Assembly: GCF_000266865.1 (NCBI RefSeq)
Contig: NZ_AJPR01000011.1
Coordinates: forward strand, 62,001-126,000
Length of the DNA: 64,000 bases
Source of the DNA: Mycoplasmopsis agalactiae 14628
GTDB taxonomy: Bacteria; Bacillota_I; Bacilli_A; Mycoplasmatales; Metamycoplasmataceae
Direction: 5' to 3'
Position numbers and translations under genes: made by a program. Of the stretch, positions 11,140 through 22,313 are shown piece after piece (position 1 is the stretch's first letter; every line of letters begins with the position of its first letter). The notes beneath the pieces are model-generated. The model was not told the origin of the DNA, did not search any database, and saw only the letters and a list, made by a program, of their open reading frames with translations.

Positions 11140-11150
11140 CTGTTTTATAG
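11140..11150 (-). repeat. CTATAAAACAG dispersed element, copy 4
   Basis: Exact copy on the minus strand, 28 bases past the stop of the upstream DUF285 lipoprotein gene and in its sense orientation. Confidence 0.7.
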
Positions 11151-11177
11151 TGCTATAAGTTTAAGTATACTAAACAA

Positions 11178-12632
11178 TTATCTTTTGTAAGCTGTTTTAA
11201 ATTTCTGTGGTAAGTGGTCATGATTAAGAACTGATTCATTATTTGTGAAATCTTGATAGTAAACCTTTTCATATAGCTTTCATAAACTAATGTCTTGATC
11301 AAATGATTTAGCTCCACCGAACATTCCATACATTGATTCAACTTTTTGTACATCTCATCTGCCAATGTCCTGATTGAATGTTTCAGCCGAAGCAAACATT
11401 CTTTCCATACTTTTTACATTTGAAACATCTCAATTTCCTATAGAACTGTTGAAGGCTGTTGCACCTCAAAACATTTTTGACATATCAGTGACATTTTTTG
11501 TATTTCATTTACTAATATCTTGGTTGAAGCTCTCTGCTCCAGCAAACATGTCTTCCATAGTTATTACATTATCTGTTTTTCAGTTTTCTAGAGAACTGTT
11601 GAATTTCTTTGCCTCAGTAAAAACAGATGTCATGTTCTTAACATTTAAGGTGTTTCAGTCTTTCAAAGATTGATTGAAATTTTTAGCATTATCAAAAGTT
11701 GACAAGAGACTAACTATATTTGTAGTGTCTCATTTATCTAAATTTGTTACTGTTTCCTCTTCAAGCCCTTTAAATGCCTCAGCTAAGGAGTTTATTTTTA
11801 AAGGCAATATTGCCGGCACTTCAACTGTGTTTTTAGGCACGGTTACAATTTTAAAGTACTCACCATTTGAATCTTTATAATAGCCCAGTTGCTTAATTAT
11901 TATTTTCTTTGAATTTTTAATATTAAAGTCTTTACTTTCAGTTCCATAAACATAAAACTGATTATTTTCTTCACCTTTATATGAATAAACAGTTGGTACA
12001 GTGTGTTTTATATCTCCAAACTTTAAAGAGAATTTTTTACTTCCTATTTTCAAATCAATAACTTTTTTTGGATTATTTTTATTTATCGAATTATTTGTAT
12101 TATTTTTGTCATTTAACTCTAGAAACTTAGCTATATTATTGCCTGCATAAACTCTTAATTGCTTTAAAACGTCATCAAATGTGTGAAAGTCAGCAAAACC
12201 ATATTTGTGTTTTTTTCAAATATCATCAATAGCCTTTTTGTATTTTTTAGCATCTTCAGGAGAAATTGTTGGTTCTTTTAGTGGTGCATCATTATGCAAG
12301 CTGTCTTTTAAATTATTTAGTTTATATGTTTCATCATCCCTAAGTTCCTTTTTTATAGGGGTTTTAGAATTTTCTAGTTCACTGTTTTTAGTGGTATCAG
12401 TTGTACTTTTGTTAAAGTTTTGCTCACTATTACTAGGACTTTTATTGCCATTTTGTTCACTTAATTCACCCAAATTATTTTCAGCATTCTCATCCGCAGG
12501 CGTCTCTATTCTATTAGCTCCTGTGTTTATAATTTCAGTCTGTTTAGACTCACCTTTAGCACATCTAGCTGCCACAAAAGACATAGAAATTGTCGACAGT
12601 GGCGCAATTAATAAAAGTTTTTTAATTTTCAT
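11178..12632 (-). CDS. DUF285 (BspA-like repeat) lipoprotein, second tandem paralogue
   Basis: A 484-aa lipoprotein with signal peptide and lipobox VAARC (Cys24), an acidic/Asn-rich linker, the shared KHKYGFADFHTFDDVL segment and the KVIDLKIGSKKFSLKFGDIK core. Six or so DUF285 repeats follow (for example WNTKNVTDMSKMFWGATAFN). It aligns over its whole length with the gene at 9640-11103, so the two arose by tandem duplication. Unlike that gene it has no poly-G run in the linker. The start at 12632 follows AAGGAAG. A surface-exposed adhesin or antigen role is inferred from the family, not shown. Confidence 0.9.
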
Positions 12633-12738
12633 ATTCTTCCTTCATTTTTTTGGCTTTTTGTTGCATTAAGTTAACTAGTTAGATACTTTTTTTAAAAGTA
12701 TTTTAAGGTATGACATGTAATTTTGGATTTGAAAAATA

Positions 12739-12775
12739 ACAAAAAATATGAAAGCTATATGAAACTTTCATATTT
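12739..12775 (-). terminator. Intrinsic terminator of the psuK-psuG operon
   Basis: Perfect 11-bp stem (AAATATGAAAG with CTTTCATATTT) followed by a T-run on the minus strand, just beyond the psuG stop. Confidence 0.85.
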
Positions 12776-12799
12776 AACTTTAAAGCTTGCTAAGCAATT

Positions 12800-13705
12800 T
12801 TACTTTTGCTTAGCATACTCAACTGCTATTTGTGCGGCAACTTTAGCGTTGTTATAAACTAATTGAATATTAGCTTCAAGACTTTTTCCTTCAGTTAATT
12901 CAAGTACTTTTGATAGTAAGTAAGGAGTTGTTTTTTTGCCACTAATTCCCTCAGTTTTAGCTTGCTCAATTGCTTTGTTAATGTTATCTAAAATATATTC
13001 ATACTCAAGACCATATTGTTCAGGAATAGGGTTAGCTAAAATAATTCCGCCATTTGTAAATTCTCACTTAGCTTTCATTATTGAAGCAACTTCGATAGCT
13101 GAATGAACATTGTATGTAACATCAAATTCACTAGATGATGAATAAAAAGCAGGTAACTTATCACAGTTATAGCCTAACACTTCAACACCTTTAGTTTCTA
13201 AATACTCAAGCGTTAAGCTTAAGTCTAGTATTAATTTAGCACCGGCACAAACCACTAAAACATTGTTGGTCGATAATTCATCTAAATCTCTAGAAATATC
13301 AAAAGTTGTTTCAGCTCCTCTATGAACACCACCAATTCCACCGGTTGCAAAAACAGGAATACCTACTTTTTGTGCAACTAAAACTGTGCCAGAAACCGTT
13401 GTGCCACCATTTTTTTTGTTTGCTAAAACATAGCCAAAATCTCTCTTGCTAGTTTTGATTGCATCTTTTAATTTGGCAAGCTCATTTATTTCATCATTTT
13501 CAAGCCCGACATGAATTACTCCATTAATTATGGCTATTGTTGCAGGCACAGCGCCTTGCTTACGAATTATATTTTCCACATTAAGCGCCATTTCAACATT
13601 TTTAGGATAAGGCATTCCGTGAGTAATAATTGTTGATTCTAAAGCAACAACAGGCCTTTTATGTTTTAAGGCACTTTCAACTTCCTTACTAAAAACTATA
13701 TTCAT
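12800..13705 (-). CDS. psuG: Pseudouridine-5'-phosphate glycosidase
   Basis: A 301-aa enzyme that splits the C-C glycosidic bond of pseudouridine 5'-phosphate to uracil and ribose 5-phosphate. Family motifs are strong: VALESTIITHGMPYP (about residue 20), the TGGIGGVHRGAETTFDISRDL loop (121-141, shown from its core) and VVCAGAKLILD, where Lys157 matches the Schiff-base lysine of E. coli PsuG. The length is close to the E. coli enzyme. UGA at 13064 is Trp. GGAGG at the end of psuK serves as ribosome site and only one base separates the genes, so kinase and glycosidase are co-translated. Confidence 0.95.
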
Positions 13706-13706
13706 A

Positions 13707-14606
13707 TTAGTTAACCTCCATATATTCTTTCATTAAATCATTATCATTTAATTCATCATTAACTGTTTTAACACTAAGCAGCGCAAATTTAGAGAAAATT
13801 GTTGCAATTTTCAAAATTTGTAGCTTATTAATAAGCCCATAAATTAAGCCTGCGCAAAACGCATCCCCTGCACCAGAAGCAGAAAGCGGTTTTATAGAAT
13901 TAGGCATATAAAATTCAGTTTTTTCATCCTGATCAAAATATATGCTTCCATTTGCTCCATCAGTAATAACAACTGCTTTTGCTCCATTTTTAATAGCTTC
14001 AGAAGCCAATATAAATATATCTTCTTCAGAAGAATTAAGCAGATTCTGGAACTCAATTTTATTTGCTTTCATAACCGAAATGTACTGTAAAACAGGCTTA
14101 AACTTTAAAATCTTATGACAAGATACGCCTTCAGCAACAATAAATTTATGACTATAATTTTTGCAAATTTTAGCAATCAAATCTTCGCTAAGATTAGCAT
14201 CCAGACAAATATAAGTTGCACTGTCTAATATGTCTTTGTATTGCATTAAATCATCATAATTAACAGACTCTGTAATTTTAGTATCACTAGCAGCAATGCT
14301 CATATCAGAATTTCTATCTAAAAAAGCAACGTATTTGGCTGATTTATAGCCTTCTTTGACAATTAGCTTATGACTAATTAAGTCATTATCTAATTGCTTT
14401 TTAATTCATTTTGCTTCTAAATCATCTCCGACAGCAGCAATTAAAGTTGCCTGAACATTTGCTAGTTTTAAATTTTTGGCAATATTATAAGCAACGCCGC
14501 CCAGCGTACTATAAATATTTGAAGGATTAGAGTCCTTTAAGATAATTTCATTATCAATCTTTGCATAAAGATCATAATTTACTGAGCCAATTACAACAAC
14601 ATTCAT
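13707..14606 (-). CDS. psuK: PfkB-family kinase, likely pseudouridine kinase
   Basis: A 299-aa ribokinase-fold (PfkB) kinase. The N-terminal VIGSVNYDLYAK and LGGVAYNIAKNL match PfkB signature 1, and LSASGAGDAFCAGLIYG is signature 2 with the catalytic Asp. Its position directly before psuG makes pseudouridine 5'-kinase the best assignment: it would supply the phosphate substrate of the glycosidase. UGA at 14406 is Trp. GGAGG lies three bases before the ATG. Without psuG beside it, another nucleoside or sugar kinase would be equally possible. Confidence 0.9.
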
Positions 14607-14768
14607 AAGCCTCCAGCAAAGTTTTACTTTCCCTAATTATAGTGCACACAATAAACATTTACTTAATAAGCAAAATATATAATTCCAAATTTTCCATAAA
14701 TGTTCCTGCTAAGCCATATTGTTACTAACATTATTGATTAAACTTAAAATTAATATAGAATTTTAATT

Positions 14769-15593
14769 ATGAAAAATGTAGTTAAACCTAAGATCATTTT
14801 TGTTGATTTAGATGGCACAACCATAGATTTAAAAATTAATGGTCACAAAAGAATTAGTGCTGAAAATTTAGAGTACATAAAAAAAGCTAGAGAAGCAGGA
14901 ATTGAAGTTGTTGTTTCAACAGGCAGACCTCCAACTAAGCCATCAAACGTGTTTTTAGAACCAATGCAATGTCTAGATAATTTCATTGCTTGGAATGGAG
15001 CTTACATTAAGCAAGACGGTAAGGTAATTCACTTTGGTAAGTTTGAAAAAGACGATGTTGAGAAAATCTATAATGAAATAGTTAAGCACGGTATTAGTGT
15101 GATTTTTAACTCTGACACAAAAGATTTAGCTTTCACACATAGTTGATTAATATCAATTGCATTACGCTGAACTAGAGGTAAGGCAAGAAGATATAAACAC
15201 TTCAAAAATGACACAGAAATTAACAAAATGGTGCTTTGACACCCAAGCAAGAAAAAACTATATGCTTTCGCTATGATGTTAAAAGAAAGGTTCAGAGACA
15301 CCTGTGAAATAGCCTTTACAGGCAATCGAAATGAAGTTTTAGAACTTACACCAATTGGTTCAACTAAAGGCTTAGCAGAAATAACTTATGCTAAAGCTAG
15401 AGGCGTTAGTCCTGAAGAATGTGTGCACATTGGCGACACTCTTAATGACGCAACATGCGTTAACCGCGTTGGGCAATTAATTGCTATGAAAAACTCAACT
15501 CACAGTCTCAAAAACATTGCTGATGTTATTTCCCCTTTTACCAATAAAAAAGCCGGATTGGGAAAAACCATTGAACACTTTTTTCTTAAATAA
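14769..15593 (+). CDS. HAD-superfamily (Cof-type) phosphatase
   Basis: A 274-aa hydrolase of HAD subfamily IIB. Motif I is FVDLDGTT with the nucleophile Asp13, motif II is VVSTGRPP, a lysine-containing segment follows, and motif IV is HIGDTLNDATCV. In the cytosol these enzymes dephosphorylate sugar phosphates, nucleotides or flavin-type substrates; the substrate cannot be called here. There is no Shine-Dalgarno sequence, and a TATAGA -10-like box ends nine bases before the ATG, so the mRNA may be leaderless. Internal UGA codons are Trp. Confidence 0.9.
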
Positions 15594-15632
15594 ACAACAA
15601 AATTTAGCCACTAAATTTTAAAAGGAGGCAAA

Positions 15633-17600
15633 ATGAGTGCATTTTTCAGAATGCAACTTAAAATTTACTTCCGCTTGGCAAGCTCTTATATTTCGCCCTT
15701 AGTTATAGGGGGTTTTTATATAATCTTAGTTACATGCGTAAGACTTGCAATAGGTGCTTCAGATGTACAAAGAATATTAGACAGCAATCAATATATTGAA
15801 CTGTCAGCAAACTTCTGTATGATCGCATCCTTTGTTATTTCATCTTTTGTGACACAAACATTTTTTTACCGTTATAAAAATGAGGGAATAGAATACTTAC
15901 TTTATTCAAAGCCAATTAAAAGAAAGCAAATATTTTTTACTAATATATTTGCTAGCATAATTGGTCTTATTATTTCCATGGCATTAATGAGCACAATGTT
16001 TTTCATTAGCCAGTTAATTATTCCATTTACATTTTCAAAAGCCTTGCTTTCAACATTATCATTTTTCGGAACAGGTTTATTATGTGCTGCTCTTGCTTTA
16101 GGAATAGCAGCCATAGTACAAAATTTTGTAGAATCAAAAGTGTTTCAGATTATTGTGTCAATTATTCCTATTCTAGGAATTATGACATTAGGCTTTATTA
16201 AGTTTTCATCAGGAACTGATGTAATACAAACTACATATCAAGCTGCTAACAGACCAATAATACTTATTCCTAATTCGCCTGATTTAAAGGGCGATTCGTC
16301 AAATGCAGTCGAGAATTTGAACAAAAGAATCAGGTCTCAAGATGACTTATTAATCGAAAATCAAAGCATTGCTAATATGCTAGAAAATCAAGAAAAATTA
16401 GCATTTAATCCATTTTCTAAAACTTTTAAAGTTGAAAAAAGAGAATCAATTAAAGAGCTAGCTGACAAAGTTAAAAAGTCATTTTACTCACACATATACT
16501 GGTCAAACTTTAAAGAATACTATTTCCCAACCTTTACAGCTTATGATAAAAATTTAAGAAACTGAAATGTTACATTAAATTACAATATTTTAGATAACAA
16601 AGCAAGTGTCATAAATAAAGAAACTGGTGAATTAAATAAGGATGTAATTAGTTATTTAAAAAACAAGTACAACCTAGATATTAATAACCAAATTTTGGTT
16701 AAAACAACTGATAATGATCTTTATTCTTTAGGCTACAACATCAGCAACTTCAAGGATATATTTGACTGAGATAGATTTGAAGAAAAACCACTTTTTAGCA
16801 TTGGTTTTAATGACATTCAAAACAGAAATTTTGAAAACTTTGATGAGTTTACTAAAAAAGTAATTAATAAAATATTAGAGAAAAAGAATGTTGATTTAAT
16901 AAAAGTAGCTTTATTTAATTTTTTAGACCTAAAAAGCTATTTAACAGGCACTGTGGACGCAGTTAATGCTTTAGAAATCATCGACTTTTTAACTGGATTA
17001 ACGAAACATGCATTGCTAAAAAACAAGCATGAATTTGATCTTGTAAAAACCAAAATCGAGGAAAGAGCCAAAAGTGAAAAAGATCCAAATCTTAAAAAGT
17101 TATTCGAGCATTTAAAATCTAAGAGCAGTTCGCTATCATATGATTTACTACAAAGCCCTGACTTTATGCAGTATTCTGCAACACTTGATGATTATATAAA
17201 AGCAAGATTTGATACAAAAGAACTTAGCGAAATTCAAAAAACTAGATTAAACAGTTATATCTCAATTATGCGTGAAAGAGCAATTACTGCTTTTAGTCAA
17301 CTATTTTGAACAATTAATATATTCAATATTGTAGGAGAAAAGCAAAATGGCAATTTTGCTAACTCACTAGAAACCAAAAATATAATTCCTTATCTATCAC
17401 AAAGCCAAGAAAAATTCAGCAAATTCAACAAGAATTATAAACAAAGCATCATTAAAGTTGTGAAGTTAAATGACAATTTAATTGAACTGGAAAGAAAAAA
17501 TTACATTGAAACACCAACATCAATAGGAATAACACTCCTAGTATCGTTGACGTTTATAACATTAGGCTATTTACAATTTGAAAGAAAGAATTTTAAATAA
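15633..17600 (+). CDS. ABC transporter permease with large internal domain
   Basis: A 655-aa membrane protein. AAAGGAGG precedes the ATG. The first 195 residues or so hold about five membrane segments of ABC-2 type. A roughly 430-residue hydrophilic region follows (Asn/Lys/Asp rich, probably outside the membrane), and the protein ends with one membrane helix (TSIGITLLVSLTFITLGYL). Its stop overlaps the start of an ATPase gene by one base, so the pair forms one exporter-like transporter. The substrate is unknown. Several UGA codons are Trp. The gene starts 39 bases after the HAD gene and may be co-transcribed with it. Confidence 0.85.
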
Positions 17601-18625
17601 TGGAAAAGAAAAGAAATTCATTATCATCAATTTATAAAAAATGAAGAGAAAATAGCCATATGTTTGCTGAAGCTAAACATAAACAATATCACAAGCCTGA
17701 AGCTGATGTAGCTCTTTCTGTACAGCATTTATCAATGATATTTAAAATTGCCCCACAGACCTATAAAAAAGCTGTAGATGATTTAAGTTTTGATGTTAAA
17801 AAAGGACAATTTCATGGCTTTGTTGGCAACAACGGATCAGGGAAGACAACTACAATAAGATCTATTTTAGGTTTCTATCCCGGACTATTTGGAAAAATAT
17901 TTATTAATGGCTTAGAATTCACTAATTCATCTGCCAAAAGAAAAATAGGATACATTCCCGAAGTTACTATTTTTCCTAAAAATTTATCAGCAATTGAATA
18001 TATTTACTCACTTGCACTAATGTCTGGTGTCGATAAAAAAGTTATTAAAGACAGAATAAACTATATTATGGACACATATGGCTTCCATGTGCCAGATATG
18101 TCTAAAAGCCCTGCTTATATGTCTTCAGGGCAAAAGAAATCTATTATGCTTATTCAGGCGCTTATTAATGATCCAGAAATTCTGATATTAGATGAGCCAG
18201 CAGCTAATTTAGATCCTAGTTCAAGAATTAAGCTGTTTAACACTCTAAAACAGCTACATTTGGAAGGTAAAACAATTTTTATTTCTAGTCATATACTAGA
18301 CGAATTAGAAAAATATATTGATAGCTTTACTTTGCTTTCAGAAGGAAAATTACTATATTCAGGCTCAATAAATGACTTAGAAATAGAAGATAATAATTTT
18401 AATACTAAAGTAAAAGTGAACAACAATATGCCTCTTAGGCCTTACTTAGAAGCAAATAACATAGACTTTTATATTGAGAACGATATTGTATTCTGCAATC
18501 TCAAGACAAATGAAGATAAAGCTAATTTAGTTAAAGAAATATTAAAGTTAAATCTTGAAATAATTTCAATCACCAAAAACACACAGCCTTTAATCAGCAG
18601 ATTTTTTGAAAAATCAGCAAGCTAA
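17600..18625 (+). CDS. ABC transporter ATP-binding protein
   Basis: A 341-aa ATPase partner of the preceding permease. Walker A is GNNGSGKT (residues 76-83), the signature region is YMSSGQKKS, Walker B is ILILDEPAANLDP, and the H-loop is ISSHILDELEKY. The ATG at 17600 overlaps the permease stop by one base; choosing it adds a 20-residue basic leader containing one UGA-coded Trp before the next ATG at 17660. A tail of about 90 residues after the ATPase core has no clear assignment. The unit ends with a strong terminator. Confidence 0.9.
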
Positions 18626-18633
18626 CAAACTCT

Positions 18634-18669
18634 AAAATGGGAAAAACAAGCCTTTTTTCCCATTTTTTT
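18634..18669 (+). terminator. Intrinsic terminator of the ABC exporter unit
   Basis: 13-bp stem AAAATGGGAAAAA/TTTTTCCCATTTT followed by T residues. The stem core GGGAAAAA recurs in terminators at 47796 and 51795. Confidence 0.88.
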
Positions 18670-18723
18670 CAACTTTTTTATCTTTGCTTTAAAAACCTCC
18701 TTATTTATAGTGAAAGGAGAAAA

Positions 18724-19071
18724 ATGGATACAAACCATTATATAAAAGACACAACATCAGAAATTCCAATTAAAGAAAAAATAAACATAATCAAAACGCT
18801 TTGCCTTATTGATGATGAAATGAACAAGGCTAAATTGATAAGAGAAAAAGCACATAAATTATTTGGCTACAAGGATGATTCATTAAGTAATTATAAGTCT
18901 AGGTTTTATGGAACGTTTGACTATATGAATGAAAACAATGCTGAATTTATTAAAAAATATTTTATAGACCATAATGAAAATAGCGCTAAAAGAAATATGT
19001 CAAAATCAGCTTATTATAGATTAAGAAAAAATGCAATTGAGGAGTTTGTTTACTATTATATTACCAGGTAA
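18724..19071 (+). CDS. Small conserved mollicute protein, MG284/MPN403-like
   Basis: A 115-aa soluble protein; the start at 18724 follows GAAAGGAG. It is helical and charged. Its C-terminal half (NMSKSAYYRLRKNAIEEFVYY) looks like a helix-turn-helix of the ArpU/sigma-region-4 kind. Size and this motif recall the MG284/MPN403 family, a recollection that needs a search. It heads a three-gene cluster with overlapping frames. If the HTH reading is right it could be a DNA-binding regulator. Confidence 0.7.
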   Translation: MDTNHYIKDTTSEIPIKEKINIIKTLCLIDDEMNKAKLIREKAHKLFGYKDDSLSNYKSRFYGTFDYMNENNAEFIKKYFIDHNENSAKRNMSKSAYYRLRKNAIEEFVYYYITR

Positions 19072-20479
19072 TTTATTAATAAGCGATTTGAATAATAGCG
19101 CTATAAAACAGTCAAATGTGACTTATATTGACAACAGAGAATTTACAACAAAAGCCACAGGAACATGATATGTAAATTGATCTAATTCGGCGGACGCATT
19201 TTCATTTTTTGATACTTCCTTAAAAAGGCATAAGAATTTATTTAAAAGAGGCGCAATTGAAATTAGAAGGATTTTTAATGGTGATAAATTTGTACTTAGA
19301 TACTGAAGAGTTTCGCCAACATCAATTGACAGTGATGAAGATTTAAGTTTTTCGCTTTCAATTAACAATAAAGTTGTTGAACAAACATCTGAGAACACAC
19401 AAAATATAAAATTTTACAAAGATGAGCTCGAGAAAAATTTTGATGAATATGATTCATTAAAAGATACTAAATACTATGTTTCTAGAACAACTGACGGTAG
19501 CGCAATGCTTCAAGTAATGACCCTTACTTCTGATTATTTAGGTCTAACATTTAGCGATTTAGAAAATATTGTTGTAACTTTTCCAATTAATCGTCAATAC
19601 TCAGCGAGTGAACGAGATTATGATTTTTGAGAGGTCAAATTAAACAAACTGCATAGTAGGGACAAAACAATAAATGCAATAAAAAATAAAGCTATTATAA
19701 AAGTTCCAGAGCATTACAATTTCAGATTTGATGAATTTGGGCAAACCAAAGAAGAAGTTAAATACTTGAATATGAATATTAACATTAATCCATTATCACA
19801 AGACAAAAAGTTAGTAAATTTAGTTCAAATTAAGTCAGAGAGCAGCAAGCATAATGAAACAGGATTTTACAAAAAAGAGTGAAAGGGCACACCTTTTTTA
19901 AAAGAAAAATACCCAAATCAAGACAGCTTTGATGGACTTAGAAAAGTTATGGATGCTAACACTCACTTTATAAAAAATCAGTCGTTTGGAACTCTATTAA
20001 TTGATTCTATTCACAATGAATTTTTAGGCAAAAGCGCAATACCAGTAGAGACAGAGACATCATCATCAATTTATAACAAAGGTGTTGATATAAAGAATAT
20101 AGCCATAAATGATTATTATGAATTCGACTATAAACAAGGCAAATTGGTAAATTCAGTCTCAGGCCAGAATAAAGGATTGTTTATCCCATTTAATTTCAAA
20201 GGAAATTTCAATACTAGCTATAGGCTAATATGAAAAACAAATGAAAAGAATAAAAATTCTGAGCACCTTGTAGTAATAAACAATAGTCAAAAAGTAATAA
20301 GGCCTATGTTAGATCCATATTCAGGATTAATAAAACTAAAAATTGGTGACAAAGCCAATGAGAGAACTCAACCTTATAAATTTAAATTTTCAAGTGATCA
20401 AATAAAGGAAATAATTGAACTAAAAGAAAATCCAACAGTAGAAATGTTTGAAAGGTTTAAAAATGGGAAAGAAAGCTAA
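19031..20479 (+). CDS. Hypothetical protein, about 482 aa, central gene of the overlapping cluster
   Basis: Not recognised with confidence; possibly the MHO_1580-type family. The frame is open from ATG 19031, inside the previous gene (41-base overlap), to TAA at 20477-20479, and several UGA codons are Trp. The start is uncertain: ATG 19031 has no good ribosome site, while GAGGAG at 19039-19044 would suit a rare start near 19055, and TTG 19088 and GTG 19118 lie beyond. A CTATAAAACAG copy sits at 19101. The body is hydrophilic, rich in Asn, Lys, Asp and aromatic residues, with no clear membrane segment. It overlaps the next gene by 17 bases, so the three products probably work together. Confidence 0.72.
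19101..19111 (+). repeat. CTATAAAACAG dispersed element, copy 5
   Basis: Exact copy 30 bases past the stop of the 115-aa gene, inside the possible N-terminus of the next frame. This argues that the next protein may start further downstream. Confidence 0.65.
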
Positions 20480-20906
20480 ATGAATTCTATATCCCGTACT
20501 GGCCACAGCAGGTGTTGCAGCAACAGCCACACCATTTGTTGTCTTATCTGTTAAAAAATCTAATGGAAGTAAAATAACACCTGTTGAAAAGGAAAGTGAA
20601 AAAGAGAAGATAAATAATTTATCTGTTTCATTTCCTAATTTATCGCCAGCAAGTTACTATAAATTTATAAAGTTTGATGACAATAATACTCTGTATTTAG
20701 AGAACAATATTGTGTCAGCGATTGTTAAGGATGTACTGTCAAAATTATCAGATTATGAAAAAGACATTGAGTTTGATTATGAATTTATTAACCCTGGAAA
20801 GCTAGAATTACATTTTAAGTTAAACTTAAACCAAGCTCCAGAGTATAAGAGCTACAAACTAGAAATTTTTAAGGATAGTAATTATTCAAAATTAATTGTT
20901 CATTAG
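20463..20906 (+). CDS. Hypothetical single-pass membrane protein, 147 aa
   Basis: Not recognised; possibly the MHO_1590-type family. The ATG at 20463 lies within the end of the preceding gene, and AGG sequences just upstream could serve as ribosome site. A UGA-coded Trp follows at residue 7. Residues 7-30 are hydrophobic (WILYPVLATAGVAATATPFV), forming a signal anchor without a lipobox. A charged linker and a folded-looking domain with alternating hydrophobics (LELHFKLNLNQAPEYKSYKLEIF) follow. It would sit on the outer face of the membrane. Confidence 0.72.
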
Positions 20907-20949
20907 CGACTTAACTCAAGGAAATTTATGTGGAATAAAGCCAAAAACC

Positions 20950-20960
20950 CTATAAAACAG
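20950..20960 (+). repeat. CTATAAAACAG dispersed element, copy 6
   Basis: Exact copy 44 bases after the stop at 20906, in sense with that cluster, between convergent units. Confidence 0.7.
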
Positions 20961-20966
20961 CATTAA

Positions 20967-20990
20967 ACAAAAAAGAGACTATTGTCTCTC
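20967..20990 (-). terminator. Intrinsic terminator of the PDxFFG-opp operon
   Basis: Stem AGAGAC (minus) with GTCTCT around a four-base loop, followed by a T-run on the minus strand. The oppF stop codon lies at the stem. Confidence 0.75.
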
Positions 20991-22313
20991 TTTTGTTACA
21001 GATTCAAGTCTGTATTGTTCTATTTCAGCAGCAGTTGCTAGAACAAAATGGTTGTTTCCAACATTATGTCATTTGGGCTGATACTCTTCGGTATAGTTAT
21101 GAACTTTGTGATCATATACTTTTCCCATAAGAGACCCTTTTTCCTTTTCAATAGAAGGAACAGCATCCAACAAGCTCTTGGTGTAAGGGTGGTAAGGGTT
21201 ATTGATAATCTCGTCAGTTGGCCCGATTTCTAATAAAGTTCCACGGTTGATAACAGCTATTCTGTCTGAAATATACTCAACCATTCTTAAGTCATGGGCA
21301 ATAAATAAAATTGTGAGGTGATATTTTTCTTTTAAATCATTAAAAATATTTATAACCTGTGCTTGAATTGAGACGTCTAAGGCAGAAATAGGTTCATCAG
21401 CTATTAATAATTTGGGCCTTAAAACCACAGCTCTACAAATTCCAAGACGTTGTTGTTGACCACCTGAAAATTCTAGCGGGAATCTTCCTAAAACAGTGTC
21501 ATCAAGTCCAACTTGTTTCAAAATGTCTATAACTAAAAGCTTTTTGCATTGCTTCTCAGAAAGACTAGACATTTTGTCTCTCTCTTCCTTTTCAACCAAA
21601 ATCTTTTTATAAATATCATTATAAATTTCGGGGTTGTCACTCGCTTTTTGCTCTAAAAGTTTGACAAATTCAACAAAAACGAAATTATATGATGATTCAA
21701 TTGTCTCACCTTCTTCTTGATATTTATTAAGAGGTGAATCATAAATGATATTTTCAGGATCCTTTAACTGAATCAAGCTATTTATAGCCATAAAAGTCGC
21801 TTCGTCAAAGTCTGTAAGGTAAATTAACTTAGCATTTTTGGTGTTTGATAAACCTTCGCCGACAACATATTCAACATTTTTGAATGGGTTCAGTGAGTTA
21901 GTTGGATCTTGAAAAATCATTTGAACTTTATTTACCATAAAGTTAATAGTGTCTTTGTATTTTTTGCTAAACTTTCACCCTTTATCAATGTTCTTAGGCA
22001 CAATTCTATCTAAAATTTTAATTTGACCAAACTCATAAGGGGTTAATCCGATAATAGCCCTACCAGTTGTAGATTTACCTGAGCCAGATTCACCAACTAA
22101 CCCTAGAACTTCACCATCATAAATATTTAAATTTAAATCTTTAATAGCAGGAAATGACTTGGCCCCTGACCCATAAACAATGTCTAAGTTTCTGATTTCG
22201 ACCAAAGCATTTTTTTCTGGGTAAGCATTAAGCATTTCATTTGTTCCTTCAACAACTTCACGGTAAAGTGTGTTGCCAAAAGCTCTTTTTTCAACATAGT
22301 ACTGCTTACTCAT
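20979..22313 (-). CDS. oppF: Oligopeptide ABC transporter ATP-binding protein OppF
   Basis: A 444-aa ATPase for peptide import. Walker A is GESGSGKS (74-81), the Q-loop is QMIFQDPTNSLNP (about 131-143), the signature is FSGGQQQR (from 282), Walker B is LLIADEPISALDV, and the C-terminal HPYTKSLLDAVP is the Opp/Dpp nucleotide-binding tail. About 100 extra residues are inserted between Q-loop and signature compared with E. coli OppF, a known trait of mollicute Opp ATPases. The ATG overlaps the end of oppD by eight bases. Last gene of the operon; UGA at 21069 is Trp and the true stop is TAG at 20979. Confidence 0.94.

Noticed and set aside
12205-12669. A 154-codon plus-strand frame with hydrophobic content
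   Set aside because: It is antisense to the second DUF285 lipoprotein, which has a signal peptide, ribosome site and homologous repeats.
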